A DNA stretch of 64,000 nucleotides, from the NCBI RefSeq assembly GCF_932276165.1, contig NC_063993.1, positions 10,054,001 through 10,118,000 on the forward strand, read 5' to 3'. A program made the translations under genes and the position numbers. The stretch comes from Plutella xylostella. Its lineage: Eukaryota; Arthropoda; Insecta; Lepidoptera; Plutellidae. Below the pieces are notes generated by a model that worked only from the letters and a program-made list of their open reading frames with translations, made no database searches and was not told the DNA's origin. Position 1 is the first letter of the stretch; each line of letters starts with the position of its first letter. Below, piece after piece: positions 35,651-48,479 of this stretch.

Positions 35651-38600
35651 TGTAATATACCCCCCCCCTGTAGTGAACGCTTCGGACTCTAACCTACCTA
35701 TTTGAGACGTATTTTTCGCCCTAACTAAACTGAAACGGAACTGAAGAGAAGTTTTGTAACGGTATACGTGTTTTGCATTATTCGTTTGGCCAATACGTGA
35801 TCGTCTAGTCTAGCGGTTAGGACTCTACATTGCCGAAGTAACTCAAGTTCTTTTAGGAGGTTGAGAGAATCCCTACCCTAGCACTAATCCCTAGAACCCT
35901 AGTTCATAATCCCTAGTTTATCTATTTGTTAGGACAACAGAATAAAGCTCAAGCAATAGTTATTTCTTAAAACATACATGATTTAATTAAACAAAAGTAA
36001 TTTAAATATATACAAAATTATCTATAAAAAAAGGGTTTTTAATTTGAATAGAAGGTGCGCCCCGCCTCGCACACCCTATGAAGGACGACCAGATCCGTCC
36101 ACCAGACCCATCTACCTTCTCTAGCCCACTGGCTCTATTCAAACTGTTTTTTTTGTCAGTCAGTCCCTAGGAAAGGATCTATTGATTGGGATCCAGATGA
36201 TGTTAATAATATTTTATTCAGCTTCACAATTCGGCACGGATATCTCCTGAGCCTACTTAAGCATTTATTCGACACGGATTTTTCCTGAGTCTACTTATGC
36301 ATTTATTCGACACGGATATTTCCTGAGTCTACTTAATAATGTGTAATAGTTATTCGGCACGGATAGTTCCTGAGCCTACTTCTGTATCCATAATATGTAA
36401 TAGTTATTCGGCACGGATAGTTCCTGAGCCTACTCTTGTATTTTCGACACGGATATTCCCTGAATCTACTTATACATTTATTCGACACGGATATTTCCTG
36501 AGTCTACTTATGTATCAATAATGTGTAATAGTAATTCGGCACGGATAGTTCCTGAGCCTACTCTTGTATTTTCGACACGGATATTTCCTAAGTCTACTTA
36601 TACATTTATTCGACACGGATATTTCCTGAGTCTACTCATGTATATCGTCACAGTACAATGTTTTCCAATAATGGACATAATTAAAATATAATTATTATCT
36701 CCCATTTCAGCTTGTGTCAAGAGCAATCACTCAAATGTATCTCTATATTGTAGATCTCAGAGTTATGTGACAATTAATATTTTATCGATGCTGGCTTGTA
36801 TCTACCATGGTACCTACAAGTTGTTCGAGGTGGTTTCCCTGCCTCTAATTAACTTCATCACAGTCAAGCTCAACATTACTTATTAATAACTAACTGTCAT
36901 CATCTCCTCCTGTGTATAGTATATTGGTAAGTTTGTAAGAAGAATCCAATTCAGCAACTGCTTTCCTTTACCCAAGCTGATAAGAAATCATTTCAATTTA
37001 TTTATCAGTAGTAAGTAACTCATGTACTATGATAATATTTTCCTATCTTATTCAAAACTCAGTAAATTTTATTTAGAATAGAATACAGTAAGTTTTGTTT
37101 AATATTATCAACATCTTATCCAAACCCAAATCAATCATTATTTATATTAGCAGAATTAAAGTAGAATAATAAGAATAATAAATTAATATTAATCACTGAA
37201 TATGTAAAAGTTGTCATGGTCACAGTTAACAATATATAGTCAATGATATCCATTTAACCATCAAAAGTAAAATTGCATGAATATTCACTTTGGAAATATT
37301 TATTTTATCTTATCCAAATATTTCAGTTAAATTAAAATAGTGTTAGTGCTCCTATGGCCGCCATCCAACACATTGACCCTACTGGTATAATTACCTAATT
37401 GAAGGTATTTATTTTATTTTAATCATACAAGTAGATAACTTTAGTAAAAGTAAAGTTGGTGCTCAACTAGGCCGCCAACTGACTCATTGACCCTATTATT
37501 TATTAATTTTGTTTAATATTCTTAACATCTTTTTCAAGCTAATTCAATGTTTATTTATATTAATAAAAGGGTATAATGCAGGTTTTTAAGTATTATAAAT
37601 TATCATTAACTTGCTGAATATATAAGAATTGTCTTAGTCACAGTCAGTCAGGTACAAGTTATGGCCAATGTAACCATTGAATAAAAGGAATAATTACATG
37701 AATTCTATTCTGTTGTCTGATACATAACTAGTTATTGTAGTAAGTAAATACCTATTCAATTCCAATAAAACAAACTTTACATACTTAGGTGGGTAAGTAA
37801 GTACCACAATCATACCTATCACATATACTGTAGATCAGTAAGAAGCCTAGATTCACTAAGCATACATACATCAATAACATTCACCACACATGAGATACAA
37901 AAGGATAGCTTGTTTTCCCCTAAAATTCAATAACCTACTCTCCCACAGCCTAAACCTAACTGCTAGCATCTAAGTGGTTTGAAGATGAAATGCATTTTAT
38001 ACAAACCCACATTTTACATAATGTTCCTAGTATCAAGTACCTAGTAAGTAAGTATAAATTAAGAATCTTGGTTTCTTAGTTCTGAACTAATGTTCTGAAA
38101 GTAGATTTATTTTGCAAACAATAAAACACTGGTGTCCCTTAAATGTTTGTTGGTTTTGTTGCTGCCTAATTGTTAAGTATGTTTTTTTCTTTTATGATAA
38201 ACAATACTTCAAATACCTAAATTTACCAAGTGTAGCTAAACCCATAATAAAACCATAGAGAATCATTAAACTAGTGAATCACACAAGTACACACAATAAT
38301 TATTCAAGTAGAACCATAGTATTTTATGAAAATATGGTTCGGCCCATTTTTATCCCGGTGGAAAAATGTTTAAAATCATTTCAAATATTAAGAATACAAG
38401 TAATAAGTAATGTTTATAATAACCACTCTTAGAGAATCAAAGTACATTGAGCTAGCTGTAAGATTTTTTAATTAATTAAGTACATAATAGAAATGCTCAT
38501 TCAAATAAGAATACAATTTTGCTAAATGGATTCATAGTTTAGTATGAATAATCTGAAGCATATTCTTCATTCTGGTTTCAAGACTGAATAGATAAGTACA

Positions 38601-40369
38601 TGCTGCTTACATGAGAACTAGATGGATTTGGTAGAAATATGTTTATATTGTGTATCTCAGGAGATAAGTAAATAAGTACAGACTACCTAGGAATATGAAT
38701 TCCTTGTAACTTAAACAATTTCAGAATGATCTAATAAGTTACCTAATAGATTTACTTAGATTGCAAGTACTTATCACTGAATAGTATTCCACATAATTAT
38801 GTTATATATCTGATGAACCATCCATTATTAATACTCAGGTACTTATTCAGATTGTTGTGTAGGCCTAGTAAGTTTGTAAACCAAATATGTTGGAACATAG
38901 GTTATGATCCACCACAATGAAACATAGGTACACCTAATGGCCTGTATTTTCCTAATTACTGTTCTTTACTGGGTAGGCAAAGATTGCTGGGTGAAACAAT
39001 TTCAGATAGATAGGATGCTGTGAGTAAAAGTAACATACTTAAATACTTGAGTCATTAGTCATCATCTCAATAGAACATACTATTCAATATCTGTAATATA
39101 TTGATATACTTAAGTAACTAAGTTTATTCCTTCCAGGTAAACAAACATAGCTTGATGAAACAAGTGGGGTAATTTTCTCATAGTTGAATGTACTTATACT
39201 TGTAAATTGATTGTTTTATGTGATAGAATCTTTAAGGCTGATTGATGAAGTAAAAGGTGGTTTCCTTGGGTCTCTCCTAATAAGCCTAGGTACCGTAGCA
39301 GCCTTCAATTTCAAAATGGCCAAGAAGCTTAACAATAAATAATGGGGAACAATTGGATTTTTAGGTTATGAAAAATATTCTAATTTTGAAACCAGAACAA
39401 AGTAGACAGATATTCTAATATAAAGAATGGGGTGAAGTATAGATATGCTGTGATACCTCTAAATAGTGGTTATGACAAAATATTATCGACACTTAGCTGA
39501 GGATCCTGAGGCGCCGCCGCCGGCCGGTCGAAGCTGCAAAACCACCCCGCCATAAACTACACTTCCATTCCACTATCACTCCCATATGCAAAACCTCCAT
39601 CCTATCACCCGAAACTCCACGAGAAGACCAAGGGCCCGTTTTCTTCCCGAAACCTCTTTTATAGCCTCCCTGACCATCGACTCCCTCTTCTTTTTTTTTT
39701 TTTTTCCCGGTTCATCCATCGAACTTTATCGATTCCCACTCCCTCCCTCAGATCCTAGACTACAGGTGGCGCCACTGAGCTAGACAATAACACAACTATT
39801 AAATATTTTTAAGGTAATAAACCGATGAACTATTGTTCTATAATTATTGATAATTAATATTATTATTATTTAACTAGTATTTACTAATTTTAAGTCCTGA
39901 TTCAATTAATTAGAACTAAAAGATATTCAGTTGAGCGTCAAGGAGGCGTAGTACGTAAAGTGTCGCGTAAATTAGTGTTGTGCAAATCTGATCCTCATAA
40001 TAATAACTTATCACTATGGCGTCATTCATTTCAATAATCAAACAATAATTAACAGAGCCGTATAAACGGTTGAAACATAATATAACCGAATCTAGTATGA
40101 TATCTCTTTAAACTCTAAGCGTCAACAATAAGACTTGTACTTATTCTAGGTATCTGTCGATTCGAACGACACAACAGCCCCCGAACATTACCATATAAGG
40201 AAATGCATCATCGAGTCTAACCCATTAGATGGCACTAGTGTGGCATTTCTACATCGCGGTATGGTTGTGTTTTCCAACCAGCGTATAGTCTTATTTTGCT
40301 TATAATAAAAATTTCGCCAATCTATACATAATGTATAAGTCTGCTACGGACGGACTATGTTCCGTTACA
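35651..40369 (-). repeat. Right LTR (5' LTR in sense orientation)
   Basis: Same length (4,719 bp) as the left LTR and identical at every stretch I compared. It would carry the promoter; the minus-strand start (TGTAACGGAACATAG) is U3. The ten 27-bp units recur at 36,233-36,640. Confidence 0.92.
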
Positions 40370-40373
40370 ATGT

Positions 40374-42840
40374 GTTTTCTGAAAACTGGAGATAGGTAAT
40401 TGGATATTGTAGTGAGATCAACGTGGGTGTTATTATAGCACGTAATGGACGTGTCCTATTCAATACATTAGGGTTATTGATACTGTGCTAATGCGTTGGT
40501 CGAGTTGTTGTTGAGTGGTAAACTGATAACAATACATAGAGGAAAATTATGTAGGTAACTTCTTTGTCACAAACACACTGTATAATACTATTTTGGTTTA
40601 TCTGAAATTCCGATTATATAAAATAATACAACCACTATCACGACAGCTAAAGAACCTAACGATATACGATTTTAAAGTTCAATTCAATAAGGCGACGTCA
40701 AAAAAGTATTTCCTTTCGAAGAGAACAGAAAGTAATCTAACATGGCCCGGGTTCGCTGTTGATATTACGACTTATGTGAAATGGTGAAATGTAATTTGGG
40801 AGAGTCCACGCACACTCTGGTGACTGCAATACCGTACGTTTAATAAAGGGACGCCTGGGGTGGCCAGGTTACAGGCAAAGTCGTAGTAACAGGTAAATTT
40901 TTAGTTCATTGAGTCATTGTATATTCTACAACAGATACAGTTATGGATGTGTACAAATATAATCGGAATGGAGTGCGCAGGGCACAGACAATCGGGCACT
41001 ATTTTACAAACTTCATTGATACTTAAATTTTAACATGATTAGACGTTTCTATGATGATTTAATATGACGAAGTTCTCTATTACCTATTATTTATCATAAA
41101 AATGTCTACACGCCAATAAAGCTAACAATAATAATATTAATGTTTGGACGCTCAATAATCTCACACGCAATAATGAAAGAAATCAATTTGCCACCATGTA
41201 ACAGTAATCACTTAAGTTTTGCCTCAGAGCGGCTGCACTAAATCAGGCAAACTTGGTCTTACGAAGCTGGTAACACCAGTCGGAGTAAATCCTTCAATTT
41301 CTCTGGCGTATTCTCGTTAACCGTGGCAATAAGTTAAACGGCCAGCGCCGCCGTATGGCAGGAAATTAAAAAAGGTCTTGGGCTACCGAGAACCGCCGTT
41401 CACGGAACTCTTTGGTTGTGTTTGTCTATGGTTTTCGGAATGGGAAAGACGATGGCTTTGTTTGGTTACGAAACGTGTTTTATTGATTGAGTGAGACCAT
41501 GAAAAATAGTTTGAGGTTAGGATTAAGTAGTTATGTAATTTTCATATGAAATAGCTTATTTTAATAAATATGAAATGTTTTACCACTATGACAAACTTTA
41601 GCTTAAGCTTTTCTCTAGTAGGATTTATTATCAGCGTGATAAAATTCTAAGCCAGGGTGCACCAGATTTTTATAATATTTAGTATAGTTTAGTAAGTACA
41701 GCTGGTATTTATTAAGTCTTAAAAAGTAAAAAAAAACAATACGATTCTTGCTAGAAACGTAAAATCGCATTGAAATTGCAAAGTGAACAGCACAACAAAT
41801 CGATGTTTCCATTGTACAAGCGTCTTGCTAAGACGGTTTTGATCAATTTCCCGAGCAAACACTAAAACCTACGCTCTTATGCTACTTCAATAGTCACTTA
41901 AACTTGCTATTTCTAATTACCGCACACAACATTACTCCGTCGTAATAAAATTTAAATTGGCATCGCCCGCGGTCGATTTTAATCAAAGTTGGTTAATTTC
42001 GAAGTTGGATGCTCGCGTGTGGCACAAAGAATACAGCACACACTCGCTGCACCTAATTAGACCTTCGATGAAAGTGTAATCTTACGAACGGACCCCGTAA
42101 TTAAACGAGGGCGAACACTGATTTATTAATAGAAAAGCAGTAATGAAATACTGCACAGACAATGCCGGCCGGCGGATTAAATTCTCCTCGGCGTTTCTTG
42201 GACCGACTTGACCACCAGTCACTTAATTATTTACGCATTGGATCTGCGGATCGCATTAGGGGGGACGCGTGGAGGGGTATAAATTTGTCGGCGAGGGAAT
42301 GTAAAGAAGATTGGTTTCGCGCGAAAAAGGGTGGAATTGAATTTAGGCTCGATCCAGCGGGTAGTGTTTGTGATATATCTATCGGGCCGATAATAAGATG
42401 TGCTTATTGATTGCTTTCGTGCTCGATTTTTGGGTTTCCGGTGGAACGTGCTACGTGGGGCTGACAGGTGCCGGGGCTTGGGGTTAGTTTTGTATCTACG
42501 TCTTGTGCGTCTTGGAGGATATTGCGGCTTCGGGTTTAATTAAATAGGGTGCACGACTATAACATAGATAAACTATCTTATAATATACGTTTACAACCTT
42601 TGGTATTCATAAAACATAATAATACTTATACCTAATAATTATATACTTATCCTTACATATGCATAATTTATAATAGCGAGATTTAATTTTCTCTTAAAGC
42701 TAAGTTACTTTACCTTCCGTTCCTTAACTAATGCTACAACTCCGTAAATGTGTCTGACATCATAACATCTTTGCAAACCCACGCATTTCTGTTATCTCGC
42801 ATTAAAATTTCAGGAATCAGTTCCGTAATAACACTTAAAA
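40374..42840. other. Non-coding interval
   Basis: No gene seen; short frames (40,593-40,787; 42,162-42,410) resemble nothing known to me. Confidence 0.45.
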
Positions 42841-43311
42841 GCTGTTGTCTGAGTATACTTTTTCAATTAGGGTATTAAAGCCCGACCCCAGTCATTACAT
42901 TAGAGTGTTGTTTGTCTCGCTCGCTCGCTGGGGGCGACCCCGCGCCGCTCGCTCACTCCGTCGCCGGCAAGCGTCGCGCTCGCACGTCCCATCACTACGC
43001 ATTCGATTCAAACTTTCGAACGCGCTCTCGGAGATAACTTCGAAATTTTTAATCTGTGACAGAAAATTAAAAAACTAACAGCTTCCGGTAGCTCGCGGTG
43101 GCCGCTTGAGCTGCGTTGCTGAACGTTTTTCCGGAAGTCGTCATTTTTCGCGCGAAGTGAATATTTTTGTTGATTTAAGTTTTGCAACTTTTTGCTGAAC
43201 AAATTACTGTGACTGTGCTGGTTTTAGTGGATTGGATTTTATAGACACGATTTCAGTGCACTGTGGATAAACTTTGACTCTGATATTTGCGCACAGCAGA
43301 TTTTTTTGAAG
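42841..43311 (+). promoter_or_regulatory. CpG-rich promoter and possible non-coding first exon
   Basis: A CpG-rich stretch with (CTCG)n (42,916-43,025) leads into AT-richer sequence ending TTTTTTTGAAG|GTAAGATAA, a near-consensus donor at 43,311/43,312. No long frame crosses it, so it would be 5' UTR. If real, the gene reads right and its next exon lies outside this window or is too short to see. Confidence 0.4.
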
Positions 43312-44592
43312 GTAAGATAAATATTATTTTCTGTGTATATACATGTTCATATTATATTTGGTACTTACTTACTATTTACTTACATCAATGAAATTATTTA
43401 TTTTTAAATTTTGCCTAGTGATAAAATATAATCATACACAAATTACACATGCAATGGTTATAAAGCTTATTTATAATTAAGTAGGTACTTAACTACCTAC
43501 CTACTCATCTGAAATTGAAATTTCAAAATGATAAAAATACCTTACACAATGAAGCAACCGATCATTATTATTTTTTACCGTGTATAAATTGTATTAAACA
43601 TCATTTTTTCTACAATTACATGCAAATCGGTTTATTAATATTTAATCAGTAGCAATTGATTAATTCAGATATGATAATAAGCTAAGAATTACCGCGTATA
43701 GGCACGCTAGCATAATACCTACCTAGGTACAACATCAACAAACAACTCTAACTACAAAATCACTATAGTATCCTATAAGTGCTACTTACTGATATGAATC
43801 AAATTAACTAAATAGGTAGTAAGCATAAGTTCCTACTATACTTAGGGACATTCTGATTTGCAAAATAATACACAACATAAATAAGTACTTACCTACGTAT
43901 AATATAGGTATTATATTAATATAGGTATTAATTTATAGCAATTTAAGTCAAGAATGTCGCATTGGTGTTTTGTAAATAAATAAAAATTATAAAAGTAAAA
44001 CAATAATTTTCTAACCATTTATACCTATTAGTTACGAATAACAACACTCAGAAGACAGCATAAAGCTAATTCTTTTTATATTTTAATTAACGGTTGCAGA
44101 TGTATCTCGATTAATTAAGCAATTACCCGCTATCCAGTATAAACTGATGGTATCAAGTTAATTAACTAAGTAGCTCCACGGTGTTACGTGTTTGCTCTAC
44201 ACACTGATCATTAAAACTATTTAAGTATATTTTATGATAATTTTGTAAAATATATATATTTATAGGACTAGCCCTATACGATTTAGTTATCAGTGAGGTG
44301 TTTATACTTTGTAAGGGCACAGACATAACATGGTAAGGGCATAATTTAACGACATACAAATTTTATTATTTTTTATGACCATGGCAGTAATGGCTTGTTT
44401 TATGTACTTTACACACACATACACACACACATTTCAAAACCAATATTTAAGTATATTTTGCAGCCAAGTTGGTATTAAATCAATATGTTGAAATTTATTA
44501 TTCAATTAATTAAATCCATACGTACCGCCTTCGCCCAATAACAATGTAACTTACACTCACTGCTAAATCGATTTAGACAAAAAACAGATAGA
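43312..44592. other. Non-coding interval, intron-like
   Basis: Very AT-rich, with tacctacctacc motifs and a (CA)n tract near 44,411-44,429. No gene seen. Confidence 0.45.
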
Positions 44593-44659
44593 TCCGTAAA
44601 CAAGAGTGGCCCCAGCGCATTCACGCTTAGAATGCGCTGGGGCCACTCTTGTTTACGGA
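44593..44659. repeat. Perfect 30-bp inverted repeat with 7-nt loop
   Basis: TCCGTAAACAAGAGTGGCCC (44,593) continues CAGCGCATTC, then loop ACGCTTA, then the exact reverse complement to 44,659. No mismatch in 30 pairs. Flanks do not continue the pairing and show no obvious target duplication. Confidence 0.95.
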
Positions 44660-46665
44660 AAAGGAAATTCCGGAAGCTCTCGTTCATCCGCGTATTCTGA
44701 AGCTAGAGTAACCTGCATGTGGGGCTACCACCACCGAACATTATCTATTAGCAATCCTTAAACAGAGTCGCATTGTCAAATCTGACGCAACTTGTAAGAA
44801 TCTGACAGCTGTTTGTCAGGCAAGCGACACTGCTTTTGGAGTGTTAGTTGCTAATGTACGGTAGCTGGGCTATACTTGCCACAACCCGTATACAAGTACC
44901 TTCGGTATAAAGACCAACTACCCACACAGTTACTTAAGGCTATGTTTACTAACTTCCTTCCTAATGAATTCAAGGGTGCTTCAGTTAAGGCAGCTTACAT
45001 CCGACTCTCCTATTATCAAATCCACCCAAGTTATTTCATCAGTAGGGCATGTTTGGAAAAATATGTTCTAATAAGCATCCGTGGTAATAAAGATAAAGGT
45101 TATCGCATTGGATCGTTATTTTTTCATATCGATTTCACTGCCATAACAAGTATTAAAGTTATTTATCGACATTGAACTAAGTCATTCATTCAAATAATTA
45201 TTATAGTTAATGAGTTGCGTAAACTTTGTTATTGAACTAATTAACAATTAACCAACATACTCAATCTGTTTAAAAATAAAATATTTTGGTTCTTAATGTA
45301 TTTAAAAATTAATAATTAGGAACACGTGTGCCTTTACATTCAAAACTAGGTATTAAAACCGCAATCATAAGATGTAATATCATTAATCTGTTTTCCAATC
45401 AACTGTATTTAATTAAACAGGCACACTATTGAAACTGAATCTTATCCCGACCAATTAGTGTTTCATTTCACATACGAGACGCCAAATCATTAATTAAATC
45501 ATTGTAATTTATTGTTCCAATGCGAATAGGCTTCATATTGTGTCCCAATTATAATTGATTCAATTAACAAAGCTCCAGTCGCATTAATTGAAAGTAGACA
45601 ATTTTGCCAAAAGGGAGGGCAGGGTAATTACAAGATCCAATTTAGAATTGCCGCGTCTACACTTTGCTGCTAGTTTCAAACAAAAGCTAAATTAATTAAG
45701 TCAAGAACAATTAAGCTTGCTGCCGTAGTACTCGCAGCCATTATGTGGTATTCTACGTATTTTGCGCTATCGGCGGCGGCGTAGTCGGCGGACCCGGCGG
45801 GGTACTGTTGAAATGTCAGATCCTAACAACTCGTGATCTTGATCAGCTGCCTAATTGCCACCGCAGATGCGTCAAACGTATAACAATCATCAAGCATATT
45901 GGGTTATCTATATGTCAAACATCTGTCAGTTACTTATGTCACATTTGACAGAAAATTATAAATAAAACACATATTTACGAAATCTAGATCCCGAGATTTG
46001 AACTACAATTGTTTTCATCCTCCTCATCATCAGATTCATCAGATTTACGCAATATTAAAGAAGCGAGCAGCACTGGGCGAATGCAGGCATCCTGAAAGAT
46101 GCATTCGCTCTATCTGCCAAAGTGCCGATCGAGTTTGAAATCGATTTCAAGAATAGCTCTTTGATCTCGCACTGACTTTAATACCCTACTCACAAATTAA
46201 TTACACATTACACTCGACAACCCTTAATTGGGAAACGTAATAATAACTCTAACAACTGACACATAATCCGACGTAATGAGACGCGGTCCCTAATGGCCGA
46301 CGTGAAAAATAATTTGGCCGCGACTGTATCACTTCGTTAACTCTCGACTAATGAACTCAAAATTAACTGACCTAAAAATATGGCGGATGAATATTATTAT
46401 TATTAAAATGTGAACACTGAATTTGAGTAAGCAGAGCCGCGTACTTCACTTGATCCCTTAATTGGCTCGAGGCGAGGAGACTCAGAGACAGTTGCTAATT
46501 AGCGATCTCGTTTCAGGATTGTGTTGCGTCTTGAATCTAGCGGGGATCTGCTTTAGGGCTGTCAATTTGAATATGTGGTGTAATAAATCAGGATACAGTC
46601 GTCAGGTGTCGCTGTCGGTGGCGGAGAGGATAACGAGACATATTTCCTGATCCCTCCAATTAGCG

Positions 46666-46760
46666 CGCGGCGCCGGCGCTGCCCGCCCGCGCCCGCCCGC
46701 GCCCGCCCGCCCCGGCCCGCCCCGGCTCGCCCCGGCTCGTCCCGTCCGCTGGCCGCCCCG
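46666..46760. repeat. GC-rich tandem CGCCCGCCCG / CCCCGGCCCG repeat
   Basis: Short units of (CCCGCCCGCG)n grade into CGCCCCGGCT units. The minus strand is G-quadruplex-capable. An 88-codon minus-strand frame here (Gly/Ala/Arg-rich) is a by-product. Confidence 0.75.
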
Positions 46761-47787
46761 GCGCTCGTTACCCGCTCCTCGTTACGGGAATTGTTTGTTC
46801 GAGTATGTAAAAATGTGTTTATTTGCACGTACGCTCCGGGGCAAAAAATATATGAAAAGACCCTTTTAAGACTTTTAATGATTTCCCGGCAAAGGGAAAT
46901 TGGGTTAGTTATTTTCCCGGGCTTGCCCCTCGTTAAGTTTTAATGGGGTACGACGTAATCAAAGGTACTTATTTAAATGAACGACATTCGCTCCCTAAAC
47001 AGTATTGCTAATAGGTTCCTATTCGGTTACCGCTACGTAATTATGGCGAGCAAAAAGTTCCTGTGTTGTTACGTTACATTTACTAACGAGCAAAAAAACC
47101 CTTTTAATAATGAAGAGAGAGAGACACGGTGCGCGGCGATATGACGGAGGATATCGGACGGTCCGTGTCGGGGGCTATTAGGGTAGTTGCATGTCGATTT
47201 TCCCGCACACTGCTTTCCGAGAAGCGCCTGTCGAGGTAACAGGTTAGGAAAATGTGTTTCCGGCCGGGCCGTACCTCGGATGCCTAATTAATCTTCAGTA
47301 AAATGTCGACGTTGGTTGTTTTTGCCGGCACCGCGGCTCATTAGAGCGACGAGGCATGTTGATTGCATTCTGCCGCTCTTATTAGCGCAAACTCTCATAA
47401 GAGGCCACTATTGTTGTAATTAAACAAGCGAGCAACGTCTGCGCGGCATCGATCAGCACTCGGCTAGACTCCAGCGCAGTGGCGACGCTACGTGCTTATA
47501 CATCTGTGAAGCTTCTCAACAGAGGCCATCGTCACTGTACTCCAGCCTACTGTAGCAATACAGCTGCGAGCGTCGGTTCTTACGAATTTAATTAACAACT
47601 CAATACTTACAGTGTTGGAGTGCTAGGGGAAGTTCTTGCGGTGTCTGACATGATTCCATTGTTAGTGACGGTGCAAAAACAGCGTGGATTGTTTAGGAGT
47701 GACTTACGCAATTACGAGCGAGCTCTCTTGTCTCTGGGCTGTGTGTAGCCAGCGTCAGTTTAATTGGACAAGCGTCGCGGCGCCGCC

Positions 47788-47821
47788 GCGGGGCGCGGGG
47801 GCGGGGCGCGGGGCGAGGGGC
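47788..47821 (+). other. G-quadruplex-capable G tract
   Basis: At least five runs of 4-5 G, separated by CGC, C or CGA, occur within about 33 bp. Confidence 0.6.
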
Positions 47822-48433
47822 TCCCCCGCCACCTTACATTCCCTAATTGGCTCGCCAACACTAACAAAGGTCCCAGCTTTTGTTTTAAATTGTACACTCG
47901 TCGTTATCACTCTCCTTGAAGGAATTACAAAAACAACTCATCTTTTCTTATGAAGTCTGCGCTTTCCATTCTTGCGCTCTCTCCCTAATTAATTTAACCC
48001 TCCGGTGTTTTTTGTTTGATAGTGCCCCTTCAGTTCGGGGAATTATTGTTTTGATCTTTAAATCTTCTTAATACAAAATTATCTTTAGAAAATGTTTGGC
48101 TTCGCAACATTAACAAAGCCAATACGATACGACTAATTATTATTGTAATTTTCTACAGCTCTACATAAAACAACAAACATTAATTAAAGTAAACCAAACA
48201 AAAACAAATGGCTTAAATCAGTCACATATAAGCCTAATCACGCACATCATTAGTCTTATCACCGGAGAGCGACGCAAATGACCTCATTCAGTTACACTCT
48301 CAAATTAAACCAATTAAGAACTACTGTAACTATCGGAAGACTTTTATTTACGGTAGCGCGTGATTAGGATTGATTGAAGTAATGCAGTGGCTTATGATTG
48401 GCAGTTCACGTCGGCTGCGCGTGCGCACGACAC

Positions 48434-48479
48434 TCTGATTGGTTATTGTTGACGCTAATGAAACGATCAGCCAATCAGA
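48434..48479. promoter_or_regulatory. Paired inverted CCAAT boxes
   Basis: TCTGATTGG at 48,434 and its exact reverse complement CCAATCAGA at 48,471 are inverted CCAAT motifs 28 bp apart, just right of a GC-rich CGCGTGCGCACG block. NF-Y-type sites in this arrangement suggest a promoter or enhancer, but no adjoining exon is seen. Confidence 0.35.

Larger units (their letters stand above)
24745..40369 (-). mobile_element. Giant non-autonomous LTR retroelement (LARD-like), 15,625 bp
   Basis: Two 4,719-bp direct repeats (24,745-29,463 and 35,651-40,369) begin TGTAATATACC and end GTTCCGTTACA. ATGT flanks the whole element at 24,741-24,744 and 40,370-40,373. On the minus strand the right LTR is followed at once by TTGGTGCCGTGACCAGGAT, a tRNA-primer-binding-site-like sequence, and the left LTR is preceded by AGGGGGTGGT, a polypurine tract; hence the minus orientation. 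The 6,187-bp interior has no gag, protease, RT, integrase or envelope frame. LTR retroelements with multi-kilobase LTRs and non-coding interiors are called LARDs in plants and depend on partner elements. LTR positions map at a constant offset of 10,906 bp with no indel. Gypsy versus BEL/Pao affiliation cannot be settled without coding sequence. Confidence 0.9.

Noticed and set aside
24745..40369. Tandem segmental duplication or assembly duplication as the explanation for the 4.7-kb direct repeats
   Set aside because: The repeats have TG/CA ends, a 4-bp flanking duplication, and correctly placed PBS-like and polypurine sites, which only an LTR element explains. An assembler copying one LTR remains possible but does not change the call.
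46562..46828. 88-codon Gly/Ala/Arg-rich frame
   Set aside because: It reads through the GC-rich tandem repeat; no splice or start context supports it.
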